A stretch of 64,000 nucleotides of DNA from NCBI GenBank assembly GCA_045105775.1, contig JBGCDW010000046.1, forward strand, positions 1 to 64,000, given 5' to 3'. Under the pieces are notes generated by a model that was given only the letters and a program-made list of their open reading frames with translations, ran no database searches and was not told the origin of the DNA. Below are positions 34,191 to 44,281 of this stretch, piece by piece (position 1 is the first letter of the stretch; every line of letters starts with the position of its first letter). Both the position numbers and the translations under genes were made by a program. The DNA comes from Aureispira sp045105775 (lineage in GTDB: Bacteria > Bacteroidota > Bacteroidia > Chitinophagales > Saprospiraceae).

Positions 34191-35801
34191 TTAAAGACTA
34201 ACCGTAGCTTTAGGAGCTGCTGCTACTATTTCTTCATTAGCTTTGTCTTTGTATTGTTCAAAATTCTCTACAAAAGAATTGGCCAAACTCTGTGCTTTCG
34301 TATCATAAGCATCTTTGTCGTTCCAAGTATTACGTGGATTAAGTACTTCGGAAGGAACATTAGGACAAGTAGTAGGCATTTGCAAACCAAAAATGGGTAA
34401 TTCTACAAAATCTACTTGATTCAATGCTCCATTAAGTGCTGCAGTAATCATGGCACGAGTATATCGAAGCTTCATACGGTTTCCAGTACCATAAGCACCA
34501 CCAGACCAGCCTGTATTAATCAACCAAACATTAACATTGTTGGCTTTCATACGCTCTCCTAGCATTTCTGCATAGCGAGTAGGGTGTAAAGGCAAAAATG
34601 GTGCTCCAAAACAAGCAGAAAAAACGGTTACAGGTTCTGTAATACCTGCCTCAGTACCCGCTACTTTGGCAGTGTAGCCAGAAATAAAGTGGTACATTGC
34701 TTGTCCAGGAGTCAATTTAGAGATAGGAGGCAATACTCCAAAAGCATCACAAGTCAAAAAGAAAATGTTTTGTGGCAACCCTCCTTTTGACGGATGCAAG
34801 GCATTGTCAATATAATCAATTGGATAAGATACTCTTGTATTTTGTGTAATTTCTACATTGGTGTAATCAGGGGTGCGTGTACCTTCATGAAACTTGATAT
34901 TCTCCAAAATAGCCCCAAACTTAATGGCATTGTAAATTTCAGGCTCATTTTCAATAGATAAATCAATTGTCTTGGCATAGCAGCCCCCTTCAAAATTGAA
35001 TACGCCTTCATCAGACCAACCGTGCTCATCATCTCCAATCAAATTTCTGTTAGGATCAGCTGATAAGGTTGTTTTTCCTGTACCCGAAAGTCCAAAAAAT
35101 ACAGCTGTGTCGCCATCTTTGCCCATATTGGCAGAGCAATGCATGGCCAATACATTGCGTTCGTGTGGCAATATATAATTCAAAACAGAAAAAATACCTT
35201 TTTTGATTTCACCTGTATAGCCCGTACCCCCAATCAAAATCACTTTGCGAGAAAAATTCACGATAGCAAAATTGTGTTGACGAGTACCATCTTCAGCCGC
35301 TATGGCCATGAATTCAGGCGCGCAAAGAATCGTCCATTCTGGGTTCATGCCTAGCGTCTCCTCCTCTGTTGGACGCAAAAACATATTATTGGCAAACATG
35401 GCTGACCAAGGTTTTTGAGCAACCAAGCGCAAGCTAAGACGGTAGTTGTCATCTGCACAAGCATAGGCATCACGCACATAAACTTTTGTTCCTTCCAAGT
35501 AAGATACAATCTTGTCATAAAGACGGTCGAATTGTTCACTGTCAAAAGCTATATTAATAGCATTCCAGTCTACTGTTTCAGCAGTATGTTTATCTTTGAC
35601 AATAAAGCGATCTTTAGGAGAACGCCCTGTAAACTCTCCAGTTTTGATAACCAAAGCACCAGAATCAGCCAACACCCCTTCACCCATAGCAATGGTGTGC
35701 TCTACCAATTCAGGAACTGGTAAGTTCCAATAAGCAGTTACATTTTTGAGACCAAGCGTAGTTAAATCTGCGTTGGGATTTTTGAGACCTACGTTCTTCA
35801 T
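34191..35801 (-). CDS. pckA: Phosphoenolpyruvate carboxykinase (ATP)
   Basis: The 536-residue protein has the substrate loop GEFTGRSPKDRFIVKD, the kinase P-loop FFGLSGTGKTTLSADP, the metal site LIGDDEHGWSDEGVFNFEGG and the later RVSYPIDYIDNALHPS. It makes phosphoenolpyruvate from oxaloacetate and ATP, the first step of gluconeogenesis. Full length. Its leader holds a 12-bp palindrome (35859-35870) and a promoter box (35916-35923). Confidence 0.97.
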   Translation of the reverse strand: MKNVGLKNPNADLTTLGLKNVTAYWNLPVPELVEHTIAMGEGVLADSGALVIKTGEFTGRSPKDRFIVKDKHTAETVDWNAINIAFDSEQFDRLYDKIVSYLEGTKVYVRDAYACADDNYRLSLRLVAQKPWSAMFANNMFLRPTEEETLGMNPEWTILCAPEFMAIAAEDGTRQHNFAIVNFSRKVILIGGTGYTGEIKKGIFSVLNYILPHERNVLAMHCSANMGKDGDTAVFFGLSGTGKTTLSADPNRNLIGDDEHGWSDEGVFNFEGGCYAKTIDLSIENEPEIYNAIKFGAILENIKFHEGTRTPDYTNVEITQNTRVSYPIDYIDNALHPSKGGLPQNIFFLTCDAFGVLPPISKLTPGQAMYHFISGYTAKVAGTEAGITEPVTVFSACFGAPFLPLHPTRYAEMLGERMKANNVNVWLINTGWSGGAYGTGNRMKLRYTRAMITAALNGALNQVDFVELPIFGLQMPTTCPNVPSEVLNPRNTWNDKDAYDTKAQSLANSFVENFEQYKDKANEEIVAAAPKATVSL

Positions 35802-35858
35802 TAGTCATGTTTTTTGTTAAACACCCGTGACAGGAACTATTGTGCAATCGGCAATCAA

Positions 35859-35870
35859 ACGAACGTTCGT
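35859..35870. promoter_or_regulatory. 12-bp palindrome in the pckA leader, possible operator
   Basis: ACGAACGTTCGT is a perfect palindrome about 58 bp before the pckA start and 46 bp downstream of the -7 box. Imperfect inverted copies of AGGAACTATTGT and ACAATAGT flank it (about 35832 and 35893). A regulator site fits the known glucose/gluconeogenesis control of pckA, but the regulator is unknown. Confidence 0.4.
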
Positions 35871-35915
35871 ACAATAATGATTTGATGATTTGACAATAGT
35901 GTACTTTTCCTGCAA

Positions 35916-35923
35916 CAAAGTTA
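35916..35923 (-). promoter_or_regulatory. -7 element for pckA
   Basis: The - strand reads TAACTTTG (TAnnTTTG). The leader would be about 105-110 nt long. No clear TTTG was seen at the -33 position. Confidence 0.5.
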
Positions 35924-36113
35924 TCTAAATTTAAAAATAGAATTTTCTCTTGTTGAATAGCATGTTAATGCTTATAAGATCATACAATTACAGCTTCATT
36001 GGGGATTGGTATGGTCAATGTACTTATTGACAAAACCAGCAGAAGTACTAGGGGTTGTATTACAACAATTTAGCCGTTTTTGTTGTGGCTTATACCTTTT
36101 GTTTGGGAACTTG

Positions 36114-36154
36114 TAGAAAAAAAGCAGTTTTCCAGTTGATACGGGAAAACTGCT
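36114..36154 (-). terminator. Terminator of the aminotransferase gene
   Basis: AGCAGTTTTCC (36123-36133) pairs with 36144-36154, and a T run follows on the - strand just 9 bp after the stop. Confidence 0.85.
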
Positions 36155-36162
36155 GTTATTTT

Positions 36163-37362
36163 TTAATTTAATCTACCAGGATAAATAGCTAATGCCTTTT
36201 CTAAGCAATCCATAGCAGCGTTCAAATCATCTACATTTAGGACATAGGCTATACGCGCTTCTTGTTTACCTAAATTATCAGATTCATAGAATCCAGCTCC
36301 TGGTGCCATCATTACCGTTTTGCCTTCATGGTCAAACTCTTCTAGTAGCCATTGACAAAATTTATCACAATCATCTACTGGAAATTGGGCAAAAGCATAA
36401 AATGCTCCTTTGGGGTTGGGGCATGTAACGCCATCCATGGCATTTAATCTATTAACTAATGTTTCGCGGCGTTTATTGTATTCTTTAGTTACTTCGTCAA
36501 AATATTCTTGAGGTGTATCAAGAAGGCCTTCTCCTAAGATTTGAGCAATAGAAGAGGGGCTAAGACGAGCTTGAGCAAGCTTGAGTGCTTGGGCCATAAA
36601 TGCAGCATTCTTAGACAAGACCAATCCCATACGTGCACCACAAGCACTGTAGCGTTTAGAGATAGAATCAATAACAACTGCATATTCCTCCAAGCCCTCA
36701 ATAGATAATGCAGAAGTGTGTTGTTGGCCTTCATAGCAAAAATCTCTATACACTTCATCTACAATTAGGAAGAGATCATGTTTTTTGACAATCTGACACA
36801 ATTGCTCTAGTTCTTCCTTGGAATATAAGTAGCCCGTAGGGTTACTCGGATTGCAAATAAGAATAGCACGCGTTTTAGCTGTAATCTTCTTTTCAAATTC
36901 CTCTATAGAAGGTAGTGCAAAGTCATCTTCGATGCGAGCGGTAATAGGCACAATATTAATGTCCAAACTCTTGGCAAAACCATTATAATTCGCATAAAAA
37001 GGCTCAGGCACAATAACGTCATCTCCTGAATTAGCGCATGTTAGCATTGCAAACAACAGGGCTTCAGAACCACCATTGGTTACAATCATTTGCTCTGTAT
37101 TGACCTCTATATTATAGGGTTTGTAGAAGTCAACTAGTTTGTTTCTGTAAGAAATAATACCTGCAGAGTGGGAATAAGCAATAACACTCAAATCAGCAGT
37201 TTGCAAGGCATCAACCCCTACTTTGGGGGTTTTGATATCTGGTTGGCCAATATTTAGGTGGAATACATGAATACCTCTAGACTTAGCAGCTTCTGAATAA
37301 GGCACTAGACGACGAATGGGGGATGCTGGTGTTTGTTGGACACGGTTTGCAATGGATGGCAT
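36163..37362 (-). CDS. PLP-dependent class I/II aminotransferase
   Basis: The 399-residue protein has the N-terminal HLNIGQPDIKTP, the aspartate in LIVDEVYRDF and the PLP-binding Lys in DSISKRYSACGARMGLV, followed by the Arg that binds the substrate carboxylate near the C terminus (EARIAYVLN). It belongs to the aspartate/aromatic aminotransferase family. Amino-donor specificity cannot be read from sequence. It is next to a saccharopine-dehydrogenase-like gene on the same strand, so a lysine or other amino acid catabolic role is possible (inference). Confidence 0.9.
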   Translation of the reverse strand: MPSIANRVQQTPASPIRRLVPYSEAAKSRGIHVFHLNIGQPDIKTPKVGVDALQTADLSVIAYSHSAGIISYRNKLVDFYKPYNIEVNTEQMIVTNGGSEALLFAMLTCANSGDDVIVPEPFYANYNGFAKSLDINIVPITARIEDDFALPSIEEFEKKITAKTRAILICNPSNPTGYLYSKEELEQLCQIVKKHDLFLIVDEVYRDFCYEGQQHTSALSIEGLEEYAVVIDSISKRYSACGARMGLVLSKNAAFMAQALKLAQARLSPSSIAQILGEGLLDTPQEYFDEVTKEYNKRRETLVNRLNAMDGVTCPNPKGAFYAFAQFPVDDCDKFCQWLLEEFDHEGKTVMMAPGAGFYESDNLGKQEARIAYVLNVDDLNAAMDCLEKALAIYPGRLN

Positions 37363-37507
37363 GTATGAAATTTATAGTATTATAATGATAAAAAATATCA
37401 ACGGGACTAATCTGACGATATGATTACTCGTGCAGGTTAAAAATTGTTTATGAAGTAGTTAGTAGGTATTCCTGCAACTTCTTCTTCTTTTTTACAAAAT
37501 AGTACCG

Positions 37508-37515
37508 CAAAGATA
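37508..37515 (-). promoter_or_regulatory. -7 element for the aminotransferase gene
   Basis: The - strand reads TATCTTTG, a perfect TAnnTTTG. Leader about 140 nt. No -33 TTTG was found at the usual spacing. Confidence 0.5.
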
Positions 37516-37622
37516 CAAAAGCCCTAGAAAGAATGAGAAATTGTACCACAATATTTATGAATTCAGCTGCTAGTAGTACGTTTTGAACCCATACAATGGT
37601 TGGAAAACATAAAATATACAGG

Positions 37623-38750
37623 CTATGATTTTTGGTAATGAATATTTCGCTCTGCCAAGTAATTTAGAATAAAATCAAAACAAGTACTGTGGCGACCTAT
37701 AAGTTCGGGTGGCAAAATGCCCTTATCGGGGATAAGTCCTTGCAGGAAAGCATTGACAGCAGCAGTAGCTGTGTAGCCTGTTGTTCGAGCCATAGAAGAA
37801 GTTTGTGTAGATTTAGAATAATAATCTAGTAAGTTGTAAGTAATTTCTTCCTCTATTCCCACTTCATTTTCACCTTGTATGGTAACTCGCATTACCGTCA
37901 ATTCTTCTTCTTCGGGATAGAGTTTCCAGTTGTCAAATAAGATGCGTGCCGTAAAATCAATAGGCTTTACCAATTGCCCTTGAATAGATAAAGGCTGTTC
38001 ATTAAAGAAACCACTAGCTTTTAGTACTTTAATATATTCCACATGATTGGGATAACGAAGGGTTTTTTCTTTCATATTGGGAATATGTGCCATTGTAAAG
38101 AGCAACGAACGCAATCCATCTGTATTAAACGCTTCTAATGTTCCTACACCGTCAAAATCCATGTATTCGCAATCACTCAAAGCAGGACGTGTTATAATAT
38201 TACTGTGCTCGACATAGCGAGCAGGACGGGTATACTCCTCTATTACATCAATTGGTGAAAATGGAGCTTTGTATTGAAAGGGCCATTGCTTGACTAAGGG
38301 CAAGCCACCAACAAAGCACTCAAATGACTTGATTTTCAACTGTTCATTGTGGTACCCGAGCAATATATTACCCATACCAGGAGCCACACCACAATCTACA
38401 ATCGCTGTTACACCATGTTCCTTGGCCAGTGCATCCAATTCCAAAGCATTTTGCTCAAAGAAAGAAATGTCTACTACATTCTTTTTATTCAAAATCAATT
38501 GTCGTAAGGTTTCAAAACCCAAAAAACCAGGAACAGCACAGATGACTAAATCGGGTGCCGCTACAGCTTTTGCTAAATCTTCATGATTGGTTACGTCCAA
38601 GGTTAGGATTGTGAGTGCAGGGTATTTTTTTTGAGCAGATGCCAGTGTTTCATGGTTTAAATCTGCTAATGTTACCTGATGTTGGTGTGCTAAATCGATC
38701 GCCATTGCAGATCCTACCATACCTGCTCCGAGTACTAAAAGTTTTGCCAT
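37623..38750 (-). CDS. Saccharopine dehydrogenase-like / lysine 6-dehydrogenase-like oxidoreductase
   Basis: The 375-residue protein starts with a Rossmann fold (KLLVLGAGMVGSAMAIDLA). It contains VVDISFFEQNALELDALAKEHG and DCGVAPGMGNILLGY, typical of the saccharopine dehydrogenase family in its short form. This family includes lysine 6-dehydrogenase and saccharopine reductases, using NAD(P). Which of these it is cannot be decided from sequence. The start at 38750 is natural (MAKLLVLGAG). Confidence 0.85.
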   Translation of the reverse strand: MAKLLVLGAGMVGSAMAIDLAHQHQVTLADLNHETLASAQKKYPALTILTLDVTNHEDLAKAVAAPDLVICAVPGFLGFETLRQLILNKKNVVDISFFEQNALELDALAKEHGVTAIVDCGVAPGMGNILLGYHNEQLKIKSFECFVGGLPLVKQWPFQYKAPFSPIDVIEEYTRPARYVEHSNIITRPALSDCEYMDFDGVGTLEAFNTDGLRSLLFTMAHIPNMKEKTLRYPNHVEYIKVLKASGFFNEQPLSIQGQLVKPIDFTARILFDNWKLYPEEEELTVMRVTIQGENEVGIEEEITYNLLDYYSKSTQTSSMARTTGYTATAAVNAFLQGLIPDKGILPPELIGRHSTCFDFILNYLAERNIHYQKS

Positions 38751-39709
38751 AAATGAGGTTTGTTATAAAAGTTTAATAACACAAAAAATGTATTAGTCAG
38801 TGACTGAAAATATTCTTATGAGGGTTTTGAATGTTTTTACAATTGCAGTTGTTGAAAAATAGAATAGCTTCGCGCACGTTCGGTTCATTCGCAAGATTAG
38901 GCTGACCGAACTTCTGGCAAAATCATGCAAATAAGTCAAAATGTTTATGAACGTGCAGTGTTTAGTTAGTTTTCTTTGGTAAGTAGCCTCGATTCTTTAT
39001 TGCATCTATTTAAGAATTGGTTTAAACGCAATTAACCACTAAGCTTAAATCATTGTTTTCACGGATCTTAAATTCTTAAGCAACTTGATTATTATTACGG
39101 ATTATTCTATTACTAATAATAACGTAAAAAAGTGCCGAATGTTTCTATCTCAAAAAAAGGTAAAAAAATAAGCAATTCTTAGTATTTTATTTTCATAGTA
39201 TTGTTATATTGTAGGACTGCTTTTTAATAAAAATACAAAGATTTTCAAAGAGGATTACATGATTATATAGTTCCATTTTATATTATATTACATTCAATTA
39301 GATAGTTGTTTTTTTCTTTCACATATGAAAGAAAATATTTTTTAACTTGGTTGAAATAAGATTTGTTTTTTTTTTTAATAAAGACAATACCTTTGTAAAT
39401 CGAGATAAATAGATCCATTATAATTGAGTACATTAAACTTGTTTTTGAAAAATCATTTGTACTCTACTTAATTTTTTACCTATATTTAGGCATCTTGAAA
39501 AGAAATTTTTTGAATAAAGATTAAATAAAAGTAAGAGCTTTAGCAAGTTGGAGTGTAGATTAACAGATGGGCTTAGTTTTGATTGGCTCTTTTTGTTTTT
39601 TGATTTTTCTGTTTGTTGCAACAAAAGCAAATTAAATAAACGTATTTTATTAGGTGTTGTCTTGGTAAAAATTACTAACTATACATTTGTTTTCTTCTGA
39701 TTATAAATT
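38751..39709. other. Long intergenic region between divergent genes
   Basis: This 959-bp AT-rich stretch has no gene I trust. An imperfect inverted repeat GTTCGGT/ACCGAAC (38878-38884, 38905-38911) lies upstream of the dehydrogenase, and a Bacteroidota-type promoter at 39362-39395 faces the chemotaxis operon. Confidence 0.6.
39362..39395 (+). promoter_or_regulatory. Promoter of the chemosensory operon
   Basis: TTTG at 39362-39365, a 22-nt spacer, then TACCTTTG at 39388-39395. The leader to the GTG start at 39710 would be about 305 nt, long enough for regulation. Confidence 0.55.
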
Positions 39710-42154
39710 GTGAAATTGCCACCTAAAAACGTAACTGTTTCCACCGTATTTATTCTTGACTCTATAAAAATAGGAGAGGTAGTAAATTGTTGGCAGAAAG
39801 CTTGGCAAACAGATCATGAATTAGAAGCATTAATTCCACAAGAGGCGTGGAGTATAGAAGCGATTCAATGGTTGGAATCAAATCAACAGAAAGAACAAAT
39901 AGTTAATTGCGCTTTCTGGGAGTGTCTAAGTAAATTGCCCTTAACCAAGAGCCATTGGAATGCTTTATTATTGCAGTTGGACAATGCTTTAGAGCAATGC
40001 CAGATCCATGCAGAACAGCAAGAGAAAATAATTGAATCCGTGTTGTTTATTCAACAACAATACTTTTTTTCTAAAAAAACTAAACACTCATCTAATGAAT
40101 TGGCTGTATTTTACAACAACAAATTCAAAGATAGTACTACAAAAACTCCAAGAAGAAATAGTAAGCCAACAATCATGAATGAAGAAAAAATGAATTATCA
40201 AAATTTGTTGCAACAAACTGTAGATGCTTCCTTCTGTCGCTTAGAATACAATAGGGATGGGATAATTATTGATGCCAATCAAAATATAGCTGACTTATTA
40301 TTGTATGACAGCATTGATGATCTTATTGGTAAACACGTAGATGAACTAACAGAACAACAAGCGGAAACTGAAACTGAAAGTGAAAGTGAAAGTGAAAATA
40401 CTGTATTCTGGGAAAAACTTGTAGCTGGCCAAACCCAAAAAGTACAATACCGTTATTTGACCCAAACAGGCCAAGATATTTGGTTGCAATCTTCTTTTAC
40501 ACCACTTTTTGATGAAAATCATGAAGTAACGAAAGTAATTAATATTGCTCTGGATATTACCAAACAAAAATTAGAAGCACTAAATACAGAAGCACTCAAA
40601 GAAGCCGTAGATCGTTCTTTTGCTCGTATAGAATATGATTTGAACGGCAAGGTTGTTAATGGAAATACTAGTTTTTTATTGATTGGAGGAGAGCTTGATA
40701 TTGATTCTGTAAATGAAAGAAATATCCCCATGTTTATGGAGGAAGAATTTCACAGTAGTGTTTTTTATGGATTATTGTGGAAATATCTAACTAATGGAGA
40801 TGTTCACTCAGCAGAATATAAGCGGATTAATTCAAAAGGTAAAGAGGTCTGGACGAGTACTGTTTTCGCTCCAGTAAAAGATCACAAAGGCAATGTCAAC
40901 CGTGTGGTCGAAATTTCAACAGATGTAAGTAATCAGAAACGATTCTTGAGTGCGGTAAATAAAGTCATTGAAAAAGCAGGACAAGAAGGTAAACTGGATG
41001 CGCGTTTGGATGCGAGTACGGCTGTAGGTGATTGGAAGAATTTGGCCAGTTCTGTCAACTTATTGTTAGAATCTATAGCAATGCCTGTCTCTGAGCTTGG
41101 AGAGGTAATCGGCTTGTTAGCTCAAAGAGACTTATCAGTCAGGTTTGATTCTTTTGTAGAAGGAGATTTAAAAGACCTTGGAGATGAATTGAATACAGCT
41201 ATTGCTAGTATTGCTCATTTGATGGCTCAAATTTCTCAGATAGGAGATTTGGTAGCAGCATCGGCAGAGGAAATGTTGGTCAAAGGCGAAGAAATGAAAA
41301 ACACAACCTTTGAGGTGGCTTCTGCGACTCAACAAATGGCAGAGGGAGCACAACAACAAGCCCAACAAACAGACGAGGCCAGTAAAATGATGGATAATGT
41401 ACTTTTATCGGTCGATTCTATGGCCGAAAAAGCCAGCAAAATTAATGAATCAGCTACTGTAGGACAAAAAAATTCTACCAAAGGGTTAGATACGATTAAA
41501 CTAGTGGTAGATAACATGGGGCAAATTCGGGAATCAGCAAGTAGTACTTCTACTTCTATCGAAGCCTTTGCAGAGCGTTCAGAAGAAATTGCACGTGCCT
41601 TAAGTGTAATTACAGATATCGCCTCGCAAACCAACCTATTGGCACTTAATGCAGCTATTGAGGCGGCACGTGCAGGCGATGCAGGACGTGGGTTTGCAGT
41701 AGTAGCTGAAGAAATTCGGAAATTGGCCGAAGGATCGCGTCGTTCTGCTACAGAGATTGAAAAAGTCATTCGTGAGGTACACAAGGATATTTCAATGGCA
41801 TCTAAGGCAATTGATTATATGGAAAAAAGTGTAGGACTCGGAATGGATGCCTCTAGAAAAGCAGAAGAAGTTTTTGAAAGTATTGAAGAATCGAATAAAG
41901 AAACATTAGATTTGTCTAATGAAATTGTGGGGGCCACAGAGGAACAACGAGCTTCCATCCATGCTACAGCTAGAAATATTGAAAAAATTGTTATTGTAGC
42001 AGAAGAAACAGCTTCTGGAACAGAACAAGTCGCTAATTCTAGTCATGTTTTGAGTCAAGGAATGAATGAAGTTACGGCAACCAGTGAAGATTTGGCAAAA
42101 GTAGCTACTCAACTCCAAGAAAACATTTCTAAGTTTAAACTTCCACAGGAGTAG
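39710..42154 (+). CDS. Soluble methyl-accepting chemotaxis protein, PAS-PAS-HAMP-MA
   Basis: The 814-residue protein has no membrane segment, so it is a cytoplasmic receptor. Order: an N-terminal helical part (1-150, unknown), two PAS domains (about 160-285 and 290-410: YNRDGIIIDANQN, YDLNGKVVNGNTS), a HAMP-like segment (about 430-490) and the signalling domain with hairpin tip DIASQTNLLALNAAIEAARAGDAGRGFAVVAEEIRKLAE. The GTG at 39710 was chosen; the next ATG in frame would delete the first 150 residues. It probably senses an intracellular ligand or redox state through PAS and controls CheA. It starts the chemosensory operon. Confidence 0.85.
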   Translation: MKLPPKNVTVSTVFILDSIKIGEVVNCWQKAWQTDHELEALIPQEAWSIEAIQWLESNQQKEQIVNCAFWECLSKLPLTKSHWNALLLQLDNALEQCQIHAEQQEKIIESVLFIQQQYFFSKKTKHSSNELAVFYNNKFKDSTTKTPRRNSKPTIMNEEKMNYQNLLQQTVDASFCRLEYNRDGIIIDANQNIADLLLYDSIDDLIGKHVDELTEQQAETETESESESENTVFWEKLVAGQTQKVQYRYLTQTGQDIWLQSSFTPLFDENHEVTKVINIALDITKQKLEALNTEALKEAVDRSFARIEYDLNGKVVNGNTSFLLIGGELDIDSVNERNIPMFMEEEFHSSVFYGLLWKYLTNGDVHSAEYKRINSKGKEVWTSTVFAPVKDHKGNVNRVVEISTDVSNQKRFLSAVNKVIEKAGQEGKLDARLDASTAVGDWKNLASSVNLLLESIAMPVSELGEVIGLLAQRDLSVRFDSFVEGDLKDLGDELNTAIASIAHLMAQISQIGDLVAASAEEMLVKGEEMKNTTFEVASATQQMAEGAQQQAQQTDEASKMMDNVLLSVDSMAEKASKINESATVGQKNSTKGLDTIKLVVDNMGQIRESASSTSTSIEAFAERSEEIARALSVITDIASQTNLLALNAAIEAARAGDAGRGFAVVAEEIRKLAEGSRRSATEIEKVIREVHKDISMASKAIDYMEKSVGLGMDASRKAEEVFESIEESNKETLDLSNEIVGATEEQRASIHATARNIEKIVIVAEETASGTEQVANSSHVLSQGMNEVTATSEDLAKVATQLQENISKFKLPQE

Positions 42155-42158
42155 TATA

Positions 42159-42689
42159 ATGGCAGAAAAAAAACAATATACATTAGATGATGTCCGTAAA
42201 GAGGCTGCTTCTTATCAAGAACAACAAGTTCCTACCGAACTTGTCCAATTAGTAGTTTTTAAATTAGGGGGAGAATCTTATGGTTTGTCAATAGATCAAG
42301 TCAAAGAAGTTGTTTTAACACCACAGCTTGCCAAAATGCCTCAAACACCGATTTATATCAAAGGGCTTTCCAATATTCGTGGAAATATTATTGCAATCAT
42401 GGATTTGGAGCAAAAATTTGGCTTGCGGCGAGGGGAGGTTTCAGAAGATGAGTTTCAATATACCTTGGTAATTGAAGACGAAGAATATAAGATAGGGGTT
42501 TTGGTCAGAGAGGTTCCAGATACCGTTACTGTTCCAGTAGAACATATTGACCGTGCCTCAGATTTTGTAAAATACTCTTCTTTGGATGCTCGTTGTTTGG
42601 TTGGAGTTGTTACCGCTAATGACCGTCTGGTTATTCTGATAGATATTATTAAAATGGTAGAAGTAGAAGGAATAGAAACAGAGTACTAA
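42159..42689 (+). CDS. cheW: Chemotaxis coupling protein CheW
   Basis: The 176-residue protein has an SH3-like CheW domain: LVVFKLGGESYGLSIDQVKEVV, IKGLSNIRGNIIAIMDLEQKFG, GVLVREVPDTVTV. An N-terminal extension of about 25 residues precedes it. CheW bridges receptor and CheA in the array. It follows the receptor gene by 4 bp. Confidence 0.93.
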   Translation: MAEKKQYTLDDVRKEAASYQEQQVPTELVQLVVFKLGGESYGLSIDQVKEVVLTPQLAKMPQTPIYIKGLSNIRGNIIAIMDLEQKFGLRRGEVSEDEFQYTLVIEDEEYKIGVLVREVPDTVTVPVEHIDRASDFVKYSSLDARCLVGVVTANDRLVILIDIIKMVEVEGIETEY

Positions 42690-42788
42690 ATTTCTTTATA
42701 TGTTACCAAGTCCCAATACATTATTAAAAAGTGCCTCCATAGTTGGGTTTTATCAAATGAAAACTAACTACTAAAATAAGATTATAAA

Positions 42789-43163
42789 ATGAATAAACGA
42801 GTATTAATAGTAGATGATTCCTTATACATGCGTACAATGATTAATTCTGCTTTAACTTCTGCAGGATATGAGGTTGTAGGGCAAGCTGCTAATGGTGAAA
42901 CAGCTATTGACCTGGCAATGGAATTAGAGCCTGATTTAATTACACTGGATAATATCTTGCCTGATATGATTGGTACAGATATTTTGAGAGTACTAAAACA
43001 AGAAGAAAAACTAGCTTCAAAGATCATTATGATTAGTGCTGTAGGACAAGATTCTGTTATACAAGAAGGTATGACACTTGGTGCTGCTGCTTATGTAGTA
43101 AAACCATTTACTACAGAAAGCCTCTTGGAAGTAATTAATAAACAGATGGAAATAGAAGATTAG
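42789..43163 (+). CDS. cheY: Single-domain response regulator CheY-like
   Basis: The 124-residue protein is a receiver domain only: acidic pair VLIVDDSLYMR, phospho-acceptor Asp in DLITLDNILPD, Ser/Thr in IMISA, Lys in VVKPF. It should be phosphorylated by CheA. The output target is unknown, as no flagellar gene is in the window; it may act on gliding or on the partner-switch proteins downstream. Confidence 0.9.
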   Translation: MNKRVLIVDDSLYMRTMINSALTSAGYEVVGQAANGETAIDLAMELEPDLITLDNILPDMIGTDILRVLKQEEKLASKIIMISAVGQDSVIQEGMTLGAAAYVVKPFTTESLLEVINKQMEIED

Positions 43164-43168
43164 TTACT

Positions 43169-44215
43169 TTGAGTGTAATAAAACCCATTAGGGTACTTAT
43201 AGCAGATGATTCTGCTATAATGCGTGTATTAATACAACAAATCATTGGTGATGATCCTGCTATAGTAGTTATAGGGGAGGCCAATGATGGACAGTCAGCA
43301 TTTAAAAAGACAAAAGAATTGCGTCCTGATGTAGTATTGATGGATTTGACAATGGGCGATTTTGATGGTAAGTATGGCGTAGCCAAGATTATGCAATATT
43401 GTCCTACTCCAATTCTTATTCTGTCGGCAATGGGTAACGTAGACATGCAACCCATACTCGAAACACTAGCCTTGGGAGCAATAGATTATATCAATAAACC
43501 TGTGAAGAACCGTGTAAACATGCAAGAGGTAAAACAGGTACTTTTAGATAAAATAAAATTAGCTAGTCAAGTAAAACTATCAACTGTACTATCTACGAAA
43601 GTTACGGCCAATAGTTTTAGTCACTCCTTTGACGAGCAAGGATTGGCTTATGATTGTATTGTAATGGGTGCTTCAACAGGGGGACCAAGATCATTGGAGT
43701 ATATTTTGCAACATTTGCCTGAGAATTTGGCGGTTCCTGTATTTATTATACAACATATTCCTAGTTCTTTTGCAGCATCTCTTGCTATTAGACTTAATTC
43801 GTTGACACCACTAAAGGTAGAGTTAGCTGCCATAGATAAATCGCCAGAAGCAGGAGTAGTTTATCTTGCATCAGGAGAGGGCAATTTAATTCTAAGACGC
43901 ATAGGAAAGAAAATTTATTTTAGTAAAACAGAAGAAAAAGGAGAGTTCCACAATAATCCTTCTGTGGATGTAATGATGCATTCTGTTGCTAATGTATATA
44001 AAAATCGCGCTATTGGTTGTCTACTGACAGGTATGGGCAAAGATGGTTCGGTTGGGTTAAAGGCCATTCGATCAGAGGGAGGATATACCTTGGCAGAAAG
44101 TAAAGCATCTTGCGTAGTTTTTGGAATGCCTAGTGCCGCACAACAAAATGACGCAGTAGTACAGATGGTGCATCTTAATGATATTCCAGGTTTTCTGGTA
44201 AGTTGCTTGTCTTAA
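43169..44215 (+). CDS. cheB: Chemotaxis methylesterase CheB
   Basis: The 348-residue protein has a receiver domain (VLIADDSAIMRVL, Asp in VVLMDLTMGDFDG, Lys in INKPVK). The methylesterase domain has the catalytic Ser in GASTGGPRS, His in IQHIPSSFA and Asp in GMGKDGSVGLKAI. The TTG at 43169 was chosen because the first ATG lies after the conserved DD pair. It removes methyl groups from receptors. It starts 5 bp after cheY. Confidence 0.93.
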   Translation: MSVIKPIRVLIADDSAIMRVLIQQIIGDDPAIVVIGEANDGQSAFKKTKELRPDVVLMDLTMGDFDGKYGVAKIMQYCPTPILILSAMGNVDMQPILETLALGAIDYINKPVKNRVNMQEVKQVLLDKIKLASQVKLSTVLSTKVTANSFSHSFDEQGLAYDCIVMGASTGGPRSLEYILQHLPENLAVPVFIIQHIPSSFAASLAIRLNSLTPLKVELAAIDKSPEAGVVYLASGEGNLILRRIGKKIYFSKTEEKGEFHNNPSVDVMMHSVANVYKNRAIGCLLTGMGKDGSVGLKAIRSEGGYTLAESKASCVVFGMPSAAQQNDAVVQMVHLNDIPGFLVSCLS

Positions 44216-44281
44216 GGAATGAAACACATTTTTTAAATTTAAGTTAAAAAAGGTACTGAGGAATTAAGGATATACTTAATC

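Larger units (their letters stand above)
35802..36162. other. Promoter region of pckA and terminator of the aminotransferase gene
   Basis: This 361-bp stretch has no gene. It contains the palindrome at 35859-35870, the - strand -7 box at 35916-35923 and the terminator at 36114-36154. Confidence 0.6.

Noticed and set aside
39433..39630. 65-codon frame on the - strand upstream of the chemosensory operon
   Set aside because: Low-complexity Lys/Ser/Leu composition typical of AT-rich non-coding DNA, no start context, and overlap with the operon's leader.
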